DNA from: Solimonas fluminis
Lineage (GTDB): Bacteria > Pseudomonadota > Gammaproteobacteria > Nevskiales > Nevskiaceae
DNA: 64,000 bases
Reading direction: 5' to 3'
Assembly: GCF_002930645.1 (NCBI RefSeq)
Contig: NZ_PSNW01000004.1
Location: forward strand, 62,370 to 126,369
Positions 51,167 through 60,332 of the stretch are shown here, in pieces; position 1 is the first letter of the stretch; every line of letters begins with the position of its first letter. A program made the translations under genes and the position numbers. Below the pieces are notes generated by a model. It ran no database searches and was not told the origin of the DNA. It saw nothing but the letters and a program-made list of their open reading frames with translations.

Positions 51167-52345
51167 CTATCCGCTTCTTGCGGTGTCGGTCCGCTGCTCC
51201 CAGAGCAGCGGATGCATGCGATGCCGGCCGGCCAGGCCCTTCAGTTCCGCCTCGCGCGGCTCGCCGAAGCGGAAGTCCGGATCACCCGCGCAACGCTCGT
51301 GCAGTGCAGACGAGGTCAGCACCTCGCCGCCGCAGGCCTGCGCGGCGATGCGAGCCGCCAGGATCACGGTGATGCCGAAGAAGCGGTCGCCCTCCTGGAT
51401 CGGCGTCCCGGCATGCAGGCCGATGCGCACGCGGATCGGCTCGCCGCGCTGCCTGCCGTTGTGGCGCGCGAAAGCGCGCTGGATGCTGGCGGCACAGCGC
51501 AGCGCCGCCGCCGGGTCGGCAAAGGCCAGCAGGAAACCATCGCCCTGCAGCTCCACCTCCTTGCCGTTCTCGCGCTGCAGTTCCTTGCGCACCACCTGGT
51601 TGTGGAACTTGATCACCTCGTGCGCGGCCTGGTCGCCCAGGCGCTCGGTCATGGCGCTGAAGCCCTCCATGTCGCTGAAGGCGATGGTGACGGTCCCGTC
51701 GGCCGAGATGGCATCGGCGAAGTCCGGGCGCTTGCCCTGCACGGCGGCGATCACCGCGTCCATCGAGGACTTCACCGCCCGGATCGCATGGCCCTCGGCC
51801 TCGTCCTTCAGCGTCAGCGCCAGCTCGGTGAGCTTGTTGAGGCCGGCGACGCCGACGCTGCCGATCAGCTCGCCCAGGGCTCGCGGCAGGCGCGTATCCA
51901 ACACGGCTCCGGGCGGCGCTTCCGGCGCCACGCGGTCCAGCAGGGGCCGCGCCAGCAGCAACAGGGCCACGCCGGCGACCGCCTGCAGCAGGCAGGCCAG
52001 GGCCAGCGGCGCCCACTCCTCCAGCTGCGGTGGCGGCCCCAGCCAGGCGCGCAGCAGCAAGCCGCCGGCAACCGCCAGCGCGTCCGCCAGCAACAGCAGG
52101 GATGCGGCCAGGAACAGCAGCTGGCCCTGTCGGCGCTCCATCCCCGCGTTGCGCTTCACCCCGGCGGGCGGAAGCAAGCGCGGCGCGAGCGACCACAAGG
52201 CCACGGCCGCCAGCAGCCAGAGGCCGGTGCCGGGCAGCACGGACAGCGATGGTGCCGCCGGCAGGCGCGCCAGCTGCTGCATGCCCTGCAGGCCGCACCA
52301 GGCGGCAAGCAGGCGGCACAGCGGCAAGGCGAAATCACGGCTCAT
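51167..52345 (-). CDS. Membrane-anchored class III adenylate/guanylate cyclase
   Basis: Protein of 392 residues. The first 150 residues hold about four membrane helices. The cyclase domain (about 210-375) has the metal-binding Asp in IAFSDMEGFSAMTERLG and in LQGDGFLLAF, and the IRVRIGLHAGTP strand. Base-specifying residues cannot be assigned reliably. It faces the DUF1993 gene across a 149-nt divergent gap. Confidence 0.85.
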   Translation of the reverse strand: MSRDFALPLCRLLAAWCGLQGMQQLARLPAAPSLSVLPGTGLWLLAAVALWSLAPRLLPPAGVKRNAGMERRQGQLLFLAASLLLLADALAVAGGLLLRAWLGPPPQLEEWAPLALACLLQAVAGVALLLLARPLLDRVAPEAPPGAVLDTRLPRALGELIGSVGVAGLNKLTELALTLKDEAEGHAIRAVKSSMDAVIAAVQGKRPDFADAISADGTVTIAFSDMEGFSAMTERLGDQAAHEVIKFHNQVVRKELQRENGKEVELQGDGFLLAFADPAAALRCAASIQRAFARHNGRQRGEPIRVRIGLHAGTPIQEGDRFFGITVILAARIAAQACGGEVLTSSALHERCAGDPDFRFGEPREAELKGLAGRHRMHPLLWEQRTDTARSG

Positions 52346-52494
52346 GTGGACATCTTAGTGCACGCCCCGCCCCACGCGGCCAGCCCCGTTCCCGCATCTG
52401 GCCAGGCCCGGACCCCGGTCGCAACGGCAGGCGATTCCTGCCCGCGTGGAAGCAAAGCCCGCGCTATCCTGCGTCCCACCACCAGGAGCCCATG

Positions 52495-53007
52495 ATGACC
52501 AGCCACTACGACACGATCCGCCAGTACGACAAGATGCTGGACAACCTCGCCAAGTGGCTGGACAAGGCCGAGGAATACGCCAGGACGAAGAAGTTCGACG
52601 TGGACCTGCTGGCCGGCGCGCGCCTGGCGCCGGACGCCTTCTCGCTGGCGCAGCAGGTGCAGGCCGCCTGCGACCAGGCCAAGTTCGCCGCCGCCTACCT
52701 CGGCGGCAGGAAGGCGCCGCCGCATCCGGACACCGAGAAGACCGTCGCCGAGCTGCGCACGCGCATCCAGTCCTGCAAGGCCTTCCTCGCCACGGTGGAG
52801 GAGAAGGACTTCGCCGGCTCGGAGGACCGCAAGGTGGCGCCGCCCTGGCTGCCGAAGGGCTGGTTCCGCGGCGAGGACTACCTGTCGGGCCTGTCGATTC
52901 CCAATTTCTACTTCCACGTCACCATGGCCTACGCCATCCTGCGCCACAACGGCGTGGACCTGGGCAAGATGGATTTCATCGGCGGCCTGGAGATCCAGGA
53001 GGGGTGA
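52495..53007 (+). CDS. DUF1993 family protein
   Basis: Helical protein of 170 residues matching the DUF1993 pattern: LAKWLDKAEEYARTKKFD, LLAGARLAPDAFSLAQQVQ and the C-terminal NFYFHVTMAYAILRHNGVDLGKMDF. The fold is DinB-like and the function is unknown. Two ATGs are adjacent (52492 and 52495); AGGAG is better spaced for the second. Confidence 0.85.
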   Translation: MTSHYDTIRQYDKMLDNLAKWLDKAEEYARTKKFDVDLLAGARLAPDAFSLAQQVQAACDQAKFAAAYLGGRKAPPHPDTEKTVAELRTRIQSCKAFLATVEEKDFAGSEDRKVAPPWLPKGWFRGEDYLSGLSIPNFYFHVTMAYAILRHNGVDLGKMDFIGGLEIQEG

Positions 53008-53031
53008 ACCCTCCCGGACGCGGCGGGACTC

Positions 53032-53460
53032 TCAGGAGCCCTGCGGCTTCGCCAGCAGCTCGCGGATCTTCGGCTCGGGCTTCCAGTAGCCGGGGCCCTT
53101 CAGGAACTTGCCGTTGGTGTCGTAGATCGGCTTGCCGTCGGCGCCGAGCTTGCTCTCGTTGCTGTCCATGATGATGCCGAGCACCGCTTCCAGCGGGATG
53201 CCGTATTTCAGCGCTTCCGAACGGCAGTAGACGATCACGTCGCCCAGCAGGTCGGCGATGGCCACGGCCAGGTCCAGCTTGTCGTCGCCGCGCTCGGCGG
53301 CGGCCACGATCTCGTCGATCTCATCGACCTCGTCGCCGAGCGTGGCCTTGAACTTGCGCAGGCGGTCGGCAACGTCGTCCGGGATGCTCGGCGCGTCATG
53401 GGCGGCGAGCTTGTACATGGCGTTCATCGCACGGATGCGTTCGGCGAAGCTGGGGTTCAC
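53032..53460 (-). CDS. MazG-like all-alpha NTP pyrophosphohydrolase
   Basis: Protein of 142 residues. EVDEIDEIVAA and DLAVAIADLLGDVIVYCRSEA form the acidic metal-binding helices of MazG-type enzymes, followed by IMDSNESKLGADGKPIYD and KGPGYWKPEP typical of the phosphoribosyl-ATP-pyrophosphohydrolase-like branch. The GTG at 53460 gives an N-terminus (SFAERIRAMNAMYKLAA) expected of the family; ATG 53424 would remove 12 residues. Substrate unknown. Confidence 0.75.
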   Translation of the reverse strand: MNPSFAERIRAMNAMYKLAAHDAPSIPDDVADRLRKFKATLGDEVDEIDEIVAAAERGDDKLDLAVAIADLLGDVIVYCRSEALKYGIPLEAVLGIIMDSNESKLGADGKPIYDTNGKFLKGPGYWKPEPKIRELLAKPQGS

Positions 53461-53673
53461 GGCGGGCGGCTCCAGGGCTTGATGGGCCGCGTAGTGTGGG
53501 GGAAATGCCCCCGCCTGGCGAACGGGCCGTCCCGGACTCCGCTCCTGCCTCCCGGGGGCCACAGCGGCGCGAGCAGCCGTCCGAAGCCCGCGGGGCGGCG
53601 GCGGCGAACAGCCGGTCGATGCGGCCGGAAGTCCTCGCCCCGGGCAGGACCAGCGGCATGCGCAATGCCGGGC

Positions 53674-55215
53674 TCAGGCCATCCTCGGCCAGTTCGCCAG
53701 CCGCCGCTGGCTGCGGGCGCCCTTCACCCGCGACAGCGCGCGCAGCAGCTCGACCCGCGTATCGCGCGGATCGATCACGCGGTCGATATAGCCGCGCGCC
53801 GCCGCATCCCAGGGTGCGTTGGCGCGGGCGATCTCGTCCATGAAGGCACTGCGCGCGGCATGCGGGTCCGGCATCTCCAGCAGCTTGCGGCCGTAGACCA
53901 CGTTGACCGCCACCGCCGGCGCCATGAAGGAGACGTCCGCGGTGGGCCAGGCCAGCAGGCAGTCGCTGCCCATGTTGCCGCCCGACATGTTGCAGTGGGC
54001 CATGCCGTAGGACTTGCGCAGGATCAGGCTGATGCGCGGCACGCTGCACTGCTGCAGCGCGGCGATCCAGTTCATGATGCGCAGCGGCATGCCGCCTTCC
54101 TCGGCGCGGCGGCCGACGAAGAAGCCCGGCGTGTCGTGCAGGAACAGCAGCGGGATGTGGAAGGAGTCGCAGAGGCAGAGGAAGGACACCGCCTTCTGGC
54201 AGGCACCCGGCCCCATGGCCCCGGCGGTGAACTTGGGATTGTTGGCCAGGATGCCGACCACCTGCCCGCCGATGCGCGCCAGCGCGGTGATCAGGCTGGG
54301 ATCGAACAGGGGCTTCAGCTCCAGCACGCTGCCGGGATCGCAGACCGCCTCCAGCACGCGGCGCATGTCGTAGACCTGGCGCGGGTCCTCCGGCACCAGG
54401 TCCAGCAGCGCATCCCGTCGGGCGCCACCCTCCGGCGCGGGCGCGGCGGGCGGCGGCAGGCCGGCATGGTCGGGAAAATAGGACAGCGCGCGGCGGACCA
54501 GCGCGAGGCATTCCTCCTCGTCCTGCGCGAACAGGTCCACCTGGCCGGTGGTGCGCGCGTGCAGCTCCCAGCCGCCGAGTTGCTCGGTGCTGGCCTTCTC
54601 GCCGGTGGCGATCTCCAGGATCGAGGGGCCGCCGACGCACATCGCCGTACCCTTCACCTGCAGCACGATGTCGGATACCGACGCGGTCCAGGCGCTGCCG
54701 CCGAAGCATTCGCCGAGGATCGCGGTGACCAGCGGCACGCGCCGGTCACGCGGAGCGCCCTGGATGGGATAGACCATGCTCATCATGCCGGCGGAACCCA
54801 TGATGTCCGGCACGCGCGCGCCGCCGGCATCGCCCAGCACCACGCAGGGCAGGCCGCGCTCGGCCGCCAGCTGCATGCCGCGGTAGGCCTTGCCCACGCC
54901 GACGCGCCCGCCGGCACCCGCCAGCACGGTCACGTCATCCGCGCTGGCGTAGACGCCGCGTCCGTCGATGCGTCCCCAGCCGCAGACCTTGCCGTCGGCC
55001 GGCGTCTTGTCCGCCGCCTCGGGCAGGTCGCTGGTGGCCAGCAGGCCCTGCTCGTCGAAGCTGCCGGCGTCGAGCAGCCGCTCCAGTCGCTCCCGCGCGC
55101 TGCCGCGGCCCTTGGCACGCTGGCGGGCCAGCTTGTCCTCGCCGCCCATCGCCAGGGCGCGGGCCTCGCGCTGCGCCAGTTCCTGCAGGCGGTACGGATC
55201 GCTGGATTCGGTCAT
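53674..55215 (-). CDS. Acyl-CoA carboxylase, carboxyltransferase (beta) subunit
   Basis: Protein of 513 residues with two crotonase-like halves: RGSARERLERLLD, YASADDVTVLAGAGGRVG, FGGSAWTASVSDIV in the first, and GILANNPKFTAGAMG, LLFLHDTPGFFVG, RKSYGMAHCNMSGGNMGSD in the second. It fits propionyl-, methylcrotonyl- or geranyl-CoA carboxylase beta subunits. No biotin carboxylase alpha subunit is adjacent, which is unusual. Propionyl-CoA from steroid breakdown is one possible substrate. The 213-nt gap below (53461-53673) shows no gene. Confidence 0.9.
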   Translation of the reverse strand: MTESSDPYRLQELAQREARALAMGGEDKLARQRAKGRGSARERLERLLDAGSFDEQGLLATSDLPEAADKTPADGKVCGWGRIDGRGVYASADDVTVLAGAGGRVGVGKAYRGMQLAAERGLPCVVLGDAGGARVPDIMGSAGMMSMVYPIQGAPRDRRVPLVTAILGECFGGSAWTASVSDIVLQVKGTAMCVGGPSILEIATGEKASTEQLGGWELHARTTGQVDLFAQDEEECLALVRRALSYFPDHAGLPPPAAPAPEGGARRDALLDLVPEDPRQVYDMRRVLEAVCDPGSVLELKPLFDPSLITALARIGGQVVGILANNPKFTAGAMGPGACQKAVSFLCLCDSFHIPLLFLHDTPGFFVGRRAEEGGMPLRIMNWIAALQQCSVPRISLILRKSYGMAHCNMSGGNMGSDCLLAWPTADVSFMAPAVAVNVVYGRKLLEMPDPHAARSAFMDEIARANAPWDAAARGYIDRVIDPRDTRVELLRALSRVKGARSQRRLANWPRMA

Positions 55216-55279
55216 CGGGTCCCCCGGAAGGCCCCCAGCCTAACCGGACGATGCCGGGCAGGGAAACGCGGGGGCAGCG

Positions 55280-55792
55280 CTACGGCGGGCAAGCGCGCGC
55301 CAGCCGCGAGGCGGCCGCCCGCAGCAGGGTGCGGGAGTAGAGCTTGTGGAAGCCGAGCAGCGCGCGGAAGGGAAGGCCCATGCCGGCCCGCCCGGGGGCG
55401 GGCACCACGGCGGAGCCGAAGTAGAGGCGCGTGCCCGGCGGCTCGCCCGGCGCGGACGGCGTGCTCATCAGCCAGGAACGCGTGCGGCCGGTGAAGTCGG
55501 CCAGCAGCAACTGCCCGGGCCCGCGCCGCTCCACGCGCCAGGCGGCGAAGGCGTCGAGCTCGCCCGCGGCAAGCCGCCGGGCCTGCAGGTCCGTCGAAGG
55601 CCTGGCGACGAACAGCGCCAGCAGCAGGCGCTCCAGCCGGAACAGGGTGCTGCCGTAGAACGCCTCGACGTACTGCGCCTGCGTGACGGAGCGCGGCAGC
55701 ACGGCGACGAAGCAGTCGGCGTAGGCGCCCTGCCGGCGATAGTGCTGCAGCAGGGCCTGCTGCGGCAGCTCGCAGGAGCGGACGGCGCTCAT
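55280..55792 (-). CDS. Conserved hypothetical protein (DUF2867-like)
   Basis: Protein of 170 residues that I do not recognise with certainty. It contains DCFVAVLPRSVTQAQYVEAF, LERLLLALFVARPST, WLMSTPSAPGEPPGTRLYFG and LLGFHKLYSRTLLRAAASRL, with no signal peptide or cofactor motif. The layout (short helix, beta-rich centre, FHxLYSRxLL helix) is reminiscent of DUF2867-type proteins. It is adjacent to an EAL gene in the same direction. Confidence 0.65.
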   Translation of the reverse strand: MSAVRSCELPQQALLQHYRRQGAYADCFVAVLPRSVTQAQYVEAFYGSTLFRLERLLLALFVARPSTDLQARRLAAGELDAFAAWRVERRGPGQLLLADFTGRTRSWLMSTPSAPGEPPGTRLYFGSAVVPAPGRAGMGLPFRALLGFHKLYSRTLLRAAASRLARACPP

Positions 55793-55826
55793 CAGGACAT
55801 CCGGCGGATTCCGCGACGCGGGGCCG

Positions 55827-56684
55827 TCAGCCGCCGCAGCCGCGTGCTCCCAGCAATGCGGCAAACCCCGCGGCCGGCATCGGCCGGCCGGTGAGGAAGC
55901 CCTGCACGTAGTCGCAGCGCAGGCGGCGCAGCGTGGCCAGCTCGGACTCGGTCTCCACGCCCTCGGCGATCACCTTGAGCCGCAGCGAATGCGCCAGCGC
56001 CACCATGGCGCGGACGATGCGCTGGTCGCGCGCATCGACGTCCACGCCGGCCACGAACTCGCGGTCGATCTTGAGCGCCCGGATCGGCAGGTGGCGCAGG
56101 TAGCGGAAGGACGAGTAGCCCGTGCCGAAATCGTCCAGCGCGATGCCCAGCCCCAGTTCGCCGGCGGCACGCAGGTTGGCCGTGGCCCGCGCGAAGTCGG
56201 AGATAAGGCCATGCTCGGTCACTTCCACGCGCAGCAGGTGTCCGGGAATCGCGTACTCCTTCAGCACGCCGCCGATCTGATCGGCGAAATCGCACTGCTT
56301 CAGTTCCGACCCGGACACGTTGACCGCCACCGGAACCGGTTCCAGCCCTTGCCGCCGCCAGTCCGCGATCTGTGCGGCCGCGCGGGACAGCACGTGCCGG
56401 CCGAGTTCCAGGATCAGGTCGCTGCGCTCGGCGACGGGAATGAAGCGCGCAGGACTCACCTCGCCCAGTTCGGGATGGCGCCAGCGCAGCAGCGCTTCCG
56501 CCGAATGCAGGTGCAGGCTGTGGATGTCGAAGATGGGCTGGAACACCAGGCTCAGCTGATCCTGCAGCAGGGCGTCCTGCAGGCGGCGCTGCAGGGCGAT
56601 CAGCTCCGGATCGGCCGACACGGCGGCGAGCTCGGCCGACAGGTTCAACGAGAACAAGGCACGGTCGTCCGCCATGCTCGACAT
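55827..56684 (-). CDS. EAL-domain c-di-GMP phosphodiesterase
   Basis: Stand-alone EAL protein of 285 residues. All catalytic segments are present: EALLRW, NVSGSE, EVTEHG, DDFGTGYSSFRYLRHL, KIDREFV, AEGVET and QGFL. A short N-terminal 45-residue lead has no known sensor. It should linearise c-di-GMP in the cytoplasm. Confidence 0.92.
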   Translation of the reverse strand: MSSMADDRALFSLNLSAELAAVSADPELIALQRRLQDALLQDQLSLVFQPIFDIHSLHLHSAEALLRWRHPELGEVSPARFIPVAERSDLILELGRHVLSRAAAQIADWRRQGLEPVPVAVNVSGSELKQCDFADQIGGVLKEYAIPGHLLRVEVTEHGLISDFARATANLRAAGELGLGIALDDFGTGYSSFRYLRHLPIRALKIDREFVAGVDVDARDQRIVRAMVALAHSLRLKVIAEGVETESELATLRRLRCDYVQGFLTGRPMPAAGFAALLGARGCGG

Positions 56685-56849
56685 GGTTTCCCCTCCCCCG
56701 GTATCCGCCTACTCTAGCGGCAGGGGACAGGCTACACCGCCCTTGGGCTGATTTTCCCCACCCTGCCCCGGGGCGCGGCCACCGCGTTGGCATTGGCCTC
56801 GGAAGGTACGCATCAGGGACAGGCGCCCGATGCGCAGCAAGCCCGCGGC

Positions 56850-57809
56850 CTAGAACGCGTAAGCCACCCCGGCAAGCTGCTCGCAGGCAGCCCAGAGGCG
56901 CTGGCGGGTGGCCGGGTCCAGCGCGGGTGCCGAGGGCTGCACGCGCCTGGGCAGGCCGCGGAACTCGCCGAAGCCGTCCGGGCCGTAGAACTCGCCGCCG
57001 CGGACATCCGCCGCGGCCGCCGCCTTGAGGATCGGCAGCGCGCCCTGTCCGGGCGCCTGGCCGAGCCAGCCCATGGCGACGCGGAAGGCGATGGCCGCCA
57101 GGTGGTCCGTGAAGCGCTGCGCCTTCTGGCCCTGGCGGCTGTCGCCGATGCCGGTGCGCGAGATGCCGGGGTGCGCGGCCAGGGCCTGCAGCTTCCAGCC
57201 GGCCGCATCGGCGCGCGCCTGCAGTTCCATGGCCAGCACCAGGCAGGCCAGCTTGGCCTGGTTGTAGGCGCGCTCGGGCTCGTAGCGCTGTTCCAGCTGC
57301 AGGTCGTCGAAGTAAAGCTTGCCCTGGCGGTGCACCAGGCTGCTGACCCAGACCACGCGCGGAGCAGGGCTGCGGCGCAGGCTGTCGAGCAGCCGCGCGC
57401 CGAGCGCGAAGTGGCCCAGCACGTTGATGCCGAACTTCAGCTCGAATCCGTCCGCGGTGGTCCGGCGCGCCAGCGGCGGCAGGATGCCGGCATTGTTGAC
57501 CAGGATGTCCAGCGCGCGGCCTTCCGCCGACAACGCCTCGGCGAACCCGCGCACCGCGGACAGGTCCGACAGGTCCAGCGCGCGGAACTCCAGTTTCGCA
57601 TCCGGCACGGCCTGGCGGATGCGCAGCAGCGCGGCCTGCCCACCCTCGACGTTGCGGTCCGCCAGGATCACCTCGGCGCCACGCGCAGCCAGGCCCAGCG
57701 CCGTCTCGAAGCCCAGGCCGCCAGCGGCGCCGGTCACCAGCGCGCGGCGGCCGGTGAGATCGGGCAGCTCGTGGCGAACCCAGTCGAGCGTGTTCACGGC
57801 CGTGCTCAT
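56850..57809 (-). CDS. Short-chain dehydrogenase (retinol-dehydrogenase-like)
   Basis: SDR of 319 residues with TGAAGGLGFETALGLAARGAEVILADRN, NNAGILPPL, VSSLVHRQG and catalytic YNQAKLACL, an arrangement typical of the WWOX/retinol dehydrogenase branch. The ATG at 57809 overlaps the stop of the OYE-family gene (57806-57809), so the two enzymes are made together and may act on the same enone/ketone substrate. Confidence 0.85.
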   Translation of the reverse strand: MSTAVNTLDWVRHELPDLTGRRALVTGAAGGLGFETALGLAARGAEVILADRNVEGGQAALLRIRQAVPDAKLEFRALDLSDLSAVRGFAEALSAEGRALDILVNNAGILPPLARRTTADGFELKFGINVLGHFALGARLLDSLRRSPAPRVVWVSSLVHRQGKLYFDDLQLEQRYEPERAYNQAKLACLVLAMELQARADAAGWKLQALAAHPGISRTGIGDSRQGQKAQRFTDHLAAIAFRVAMGWLGQAPGQGALPILKAAAAADVRGGEFYGPDGFGEFRGLPRRVQPSAPALDPATRQRLWAACEQLAGVAYAF

Positions 57810-59029
57810 GCGGCGCCCGGGATGCGGTTCAGTTCGGGGTTCGCGTCCTGCGTCAGCACGCAGCGGGTGCCGCCCGGCGTGTACATCTGCGCCACGCATT
57901 CGTTGCAGGCGGTGCAGCCGGAGACGGTGGCCTCGCCGCGGGCGAACTTGTTGACCAGCCCCGGATCGTGGATCAGCGCGCGGCCCATCACCACGCAGTC
58001 GAAGCCGTCCTGCATCGCCTGCCCGACACCGGCGATGGACTTGGCGCCGCCGAGATAGGCCAGCGGCATGCGCACCGCGGCGCGCACCTGGCGCGAGTGC
58101 TCCAGGAAGTACATCTCGTGGAAGCTCAGCTTCGGCTCCCAGAGACGCATCATGCGCGTGGCGATCTTGATGATGGGGCTCTGCACGGATTCCACCGCGG
58201 CGGCCGGCATGTTGCTGCCGAAGATCGCCCAGGGCGCTTCCACGTTCATGCCGCCGCTGAGCACCAGCAGGTGGGCGCCCGAGCGCTCCAGCACCTTGGC
58301 CACCTCGACCGCCTCGGCAGGTCCCGCGCCGCCCTTGTAGCCCTCGGTGACGCAGATCTTGCAGGTCACCGCCAGCTCCCCGCCCACGGCGTCGAGCACC
58401 CGCTGCAGGATCTCGGCCGGGTAGCGCGTGCGCTGCGCGGCATCGCCGCCGTACTCGTCGCGGCGGCGGTTGTAGCGCGGCGAGATGAACTGGCTCAGCA
58501 GGTAGCCGTGGCCCATGTGGATTTCCACGGCGTCGAAGCCGGCCTCCCTGGCCAGGCGCGCACCGGCGACGAACTCCGCCGCGATGCGGTCCATGTCCCC
58601 GCGCCGCATCGCGGTCTTGAAGAAGCGGCCGCTGAGCACGCCGGCGGCATTGAACCCGCCGGAGGAACTGAAGGGCGAGCCGCTGGACAGCTTCGGCAGG
58701 AAGGTGAAGGCACCGCCATGGGTGATCTGCGCACAGGCCGCGCCGTCCTCGCGGTGCACCGCATCGGTCAGCGCCCGCAGGTGCGGCAGGCTGGGCCGGT
58801 CCAGCGAGACCTGGTCCTCGAAGGTGCGGCCGTCCGCGCTGACCGAGCAGTAGGCCACCGTGGTCATCGCCGCACCGCCGGCCGCCATGCGCCGGTGATG
58901 CTCCACCAGGGCCTTGGAGGGCACGCCGCCCTTGGCCATGCCCTCGTTGGTGGCGGACTTGATGAAGCGGTTGCGCAGCTTCAGGGGGCCGATCTGGATC
59001 GGCGTGAAGGCGGCGGCGGGGCTGGTCAT
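57806..59029 (-). CDS. Old-yellow-enzyme family reductase with Fe-S cysteine motif
   Basis: FMN TIM-barrel protein of 407 residues: SATNEGMA, QITHGGAFTF, EIHMGHGYLLSQFISPRYNRR. Near the C-terminus is a CTACNECVAQMYTPGGTRC cluster-binding pattern as in 2,4-dienoyl-CoA reductase (FadH) and bile-acid BaiCD/BaiH reductases. Those proteins continue with an FAD/NAD domain of about 270 residues that is absent here. Reduction of a steroid enone is plausible. A degenerate half of the steroid operator (TCGTCC at 59088-59093) lies upstream. Confidence 0.85.
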   Translation of the reverse strand: MTSPAAAFTPIQIGPLKLRNRFIKSATNEGMAKGGVPSKALVEHHRRMAAGGAAMTTVAYCSVSADGRTFEDQVSLDRPSLPHLRALTDAVHREDGAACAQITHGGAFTFLPKLSSGSPFSSSGGFNAAGVLSGRFFKTAMRRGDMDRIAAEFVAGARLAREAGFDAVEIHMGHGYLLSQFISPRYNRRRDEYGGDAAQRTRYPAEILQRVLDAVGGELAVTCKICVTEGYKGGAGPAEAVEVAKVLERSGAHLLVLSGGMNVEAPWAIFGSNMPAAAVESVQSPIIKIATRMMRLWEPKLSFHEMYFLEHSRQVRAAVRMPLAYLGGAKSIAGVGQAMQDGFDCVVMGRALIHDPGLVNKFARGEATVSGCTACNECVAQMYTPGGTRCVLTQDANPELNRIPGAA

Positions 59030-59103
59030 GGACTGGCTTTCCGTTCAGGTATCCCCCGACCTTAGCCCCCCGCCCCGCCCCCCGGCCTCGTCCGTATGCA
59101 GTG

Positions 59104-59979
59104 TCACAGCGCCAGGATGGCCGGCAGCGCCTGCTCGATGCGCTGCCGCAGCCCGGCGGACACCTCCGTCATCGGCAGGCGCAGGCCGTCGGTGATCAGG
59201 CCCATGGCGGCCAGGGCCGCCTTGACGGGGGCCGGGTTGGGCTCCGCGAACAGCAGCCGGATCCAGGGCAGCAGGGCGTAGTGGATGCGCCGCGCCGCCT
59301 CCAGCTCGCCGGCGCGGACATGGGCCAGCAGGCGGCGGTAGAGATCGGGGCGGACATGCGCCGCCGCCGCGATCGCCCCATGGCCTCCCAGGCAGGCACA
59401 GGTGAAGATCAGCGCGTCCTCGCCGCTGAGCACCTGCAGCGGCGTGTCCCGGATCAGCGCGCAAAGCTGCTCCAGGTCGTTGCCGGCGCTCTGCTTGATG
59501 CCGACGATGCGCGGGTGCTGCGCCAGGGCCCCGAGCGTGCCGGTCTCCATCGCGATGCCGCTGCGGTAGGGGATGTTGTAGAGCAGGATGGGTCTTTCCG
59601 TGGCCCCGGCCAGGGCCTCGAAGTGCCGGCGGATGCCCTCCTGCGAGGGCCGCGTGTAGTAGGGCGCGCTGATCAGCCAGCCGGCCAGCGGCTGCTGCTC
59701 CAGCTCGCGCAGCCGTGCCTCCATCGCCGCGGTGTCGTGGCCGGCGAGGCCGAAGACCACGGGACAGCGGCCCCGCGTCACCTCGAGCACGGCGGCGAGC
59801 ACGCGCTCCTGCTCCTCTTCGCTCAAGGTGGCCGGTTCGCCGGTGGTGCCGCAGACGATGAGGCCGTCCACGCCCTGGTGCAGCAGGTGTTCCGCCAGCC
59901 GCTGCATCGCGGCCAGGTCGGGTCGGTTCTCCCGGAAAGGGGTTACCAGCGGGATCCAGATTCCCTGGAAAGCAGTCAT
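59104..59979 (-). CDS. dapA: 4-hydroxy-tetrahydrodipicolinate synthase (DapA family)
   Basis: TIM-barrel aldolase of 291 residues with CGTTGEPATLS, the active-site Tyr in LYNIPYRSG and the Schiff-base Lys in IVGIKQSAGN. ATG 59979 with GGAGCTTC upstream. It would condense pyruvate with aspartate semialdehyde for lysine and cell-wall synthesis. The C-terminal GLRLPMTEVS is normal for DapA. It is not next to other lysine genes, so a paralogue acting on another oxo-acid cannot be excluded. Confidence 0.85.
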   Translation of the reverse strand: MTAFQGIWIPLVTPFRENRPDLAAMQRLAEHLLHQGVDGLIVCGTTGEPATLSEEEQERVLAAVLEVTRGRCPVVFGLAGHDTAAMEARLRELEQQPLAGWLISAPYYTRPSQEGIRRHFEALAGATERPILLYNIPYRSGIAMETGTLGALAQHPRIVGIKQSAGNDLEQLCALIRDTPLQVLSGEDALIFTCACLGGHGAIAAAAHVRPDLYRRLLAHVRAGELEAARRIHYALLPWIRLLFAEPNPAPVKAALAAMGLITDGLRLPMTEVSAGLRQRIEQALPAILAL

Positions 59980-60332
59980 GTGAAGCTCCTGTTGTGATGG
60001 ATGACGGACGTCGGGGACGCTGGCCATCGGCACGGAGCCGGCGGAGGGACTGCGGGGACTGCAGGGGGTACGGCAAGGCAGGCGATCCGTCGGCGGCGCC
60101 GACGGGACAGCATCCCGTCAGGCGAGAGGCTGTTTCTTGGATTTGCCGAAGGATGCCGGGCGCGCGCAGGCCTGCCGGCCGCGGGGCGGCTGCAGGGTGG
60201 CGTGGAGGAGGGTCTGCGGGCTCATGGCGGCGCGCACGATAGACCAAAGCCGGATGGAGCGCAAAATCCTGCAGGAGCCAGCTTGCCGGCGGCATGTCGC
60301 CAGCAAGCTGGCTGCTGCATCGGATCGGACGG
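59980..60332. other. Gene-free gap with REP-like hairpin
   Basis: In this 353-nt gap the only clear structure is the hairpin at 60271-60312. The remainder, next to dapA, should hold its promoter, but no convincing -35/-10 pair stands out. Confidence 0.5.
60271..60312. repeat. REP-like palindrome / terminator
   Basis: GCCAGCTTGC (60277-60286) pairs with GCAAGCTGGC (60303-60312), with an inner GGCG/CGCC stem. The sequence GCAGGAGCCAGCTTGC resembles pseudomonad REP elements. It lies 20 nt past the stop of the enoyl-CoA hydratase at 60333. Confidence 0.6.

Noticed and set aside
59088-59103. TCGTCC-GTAT-GCAGTG upstream of the OYE-family gene
   Set aside because: Only one arm matches the steroid operator; kept as a remark and not as a site.
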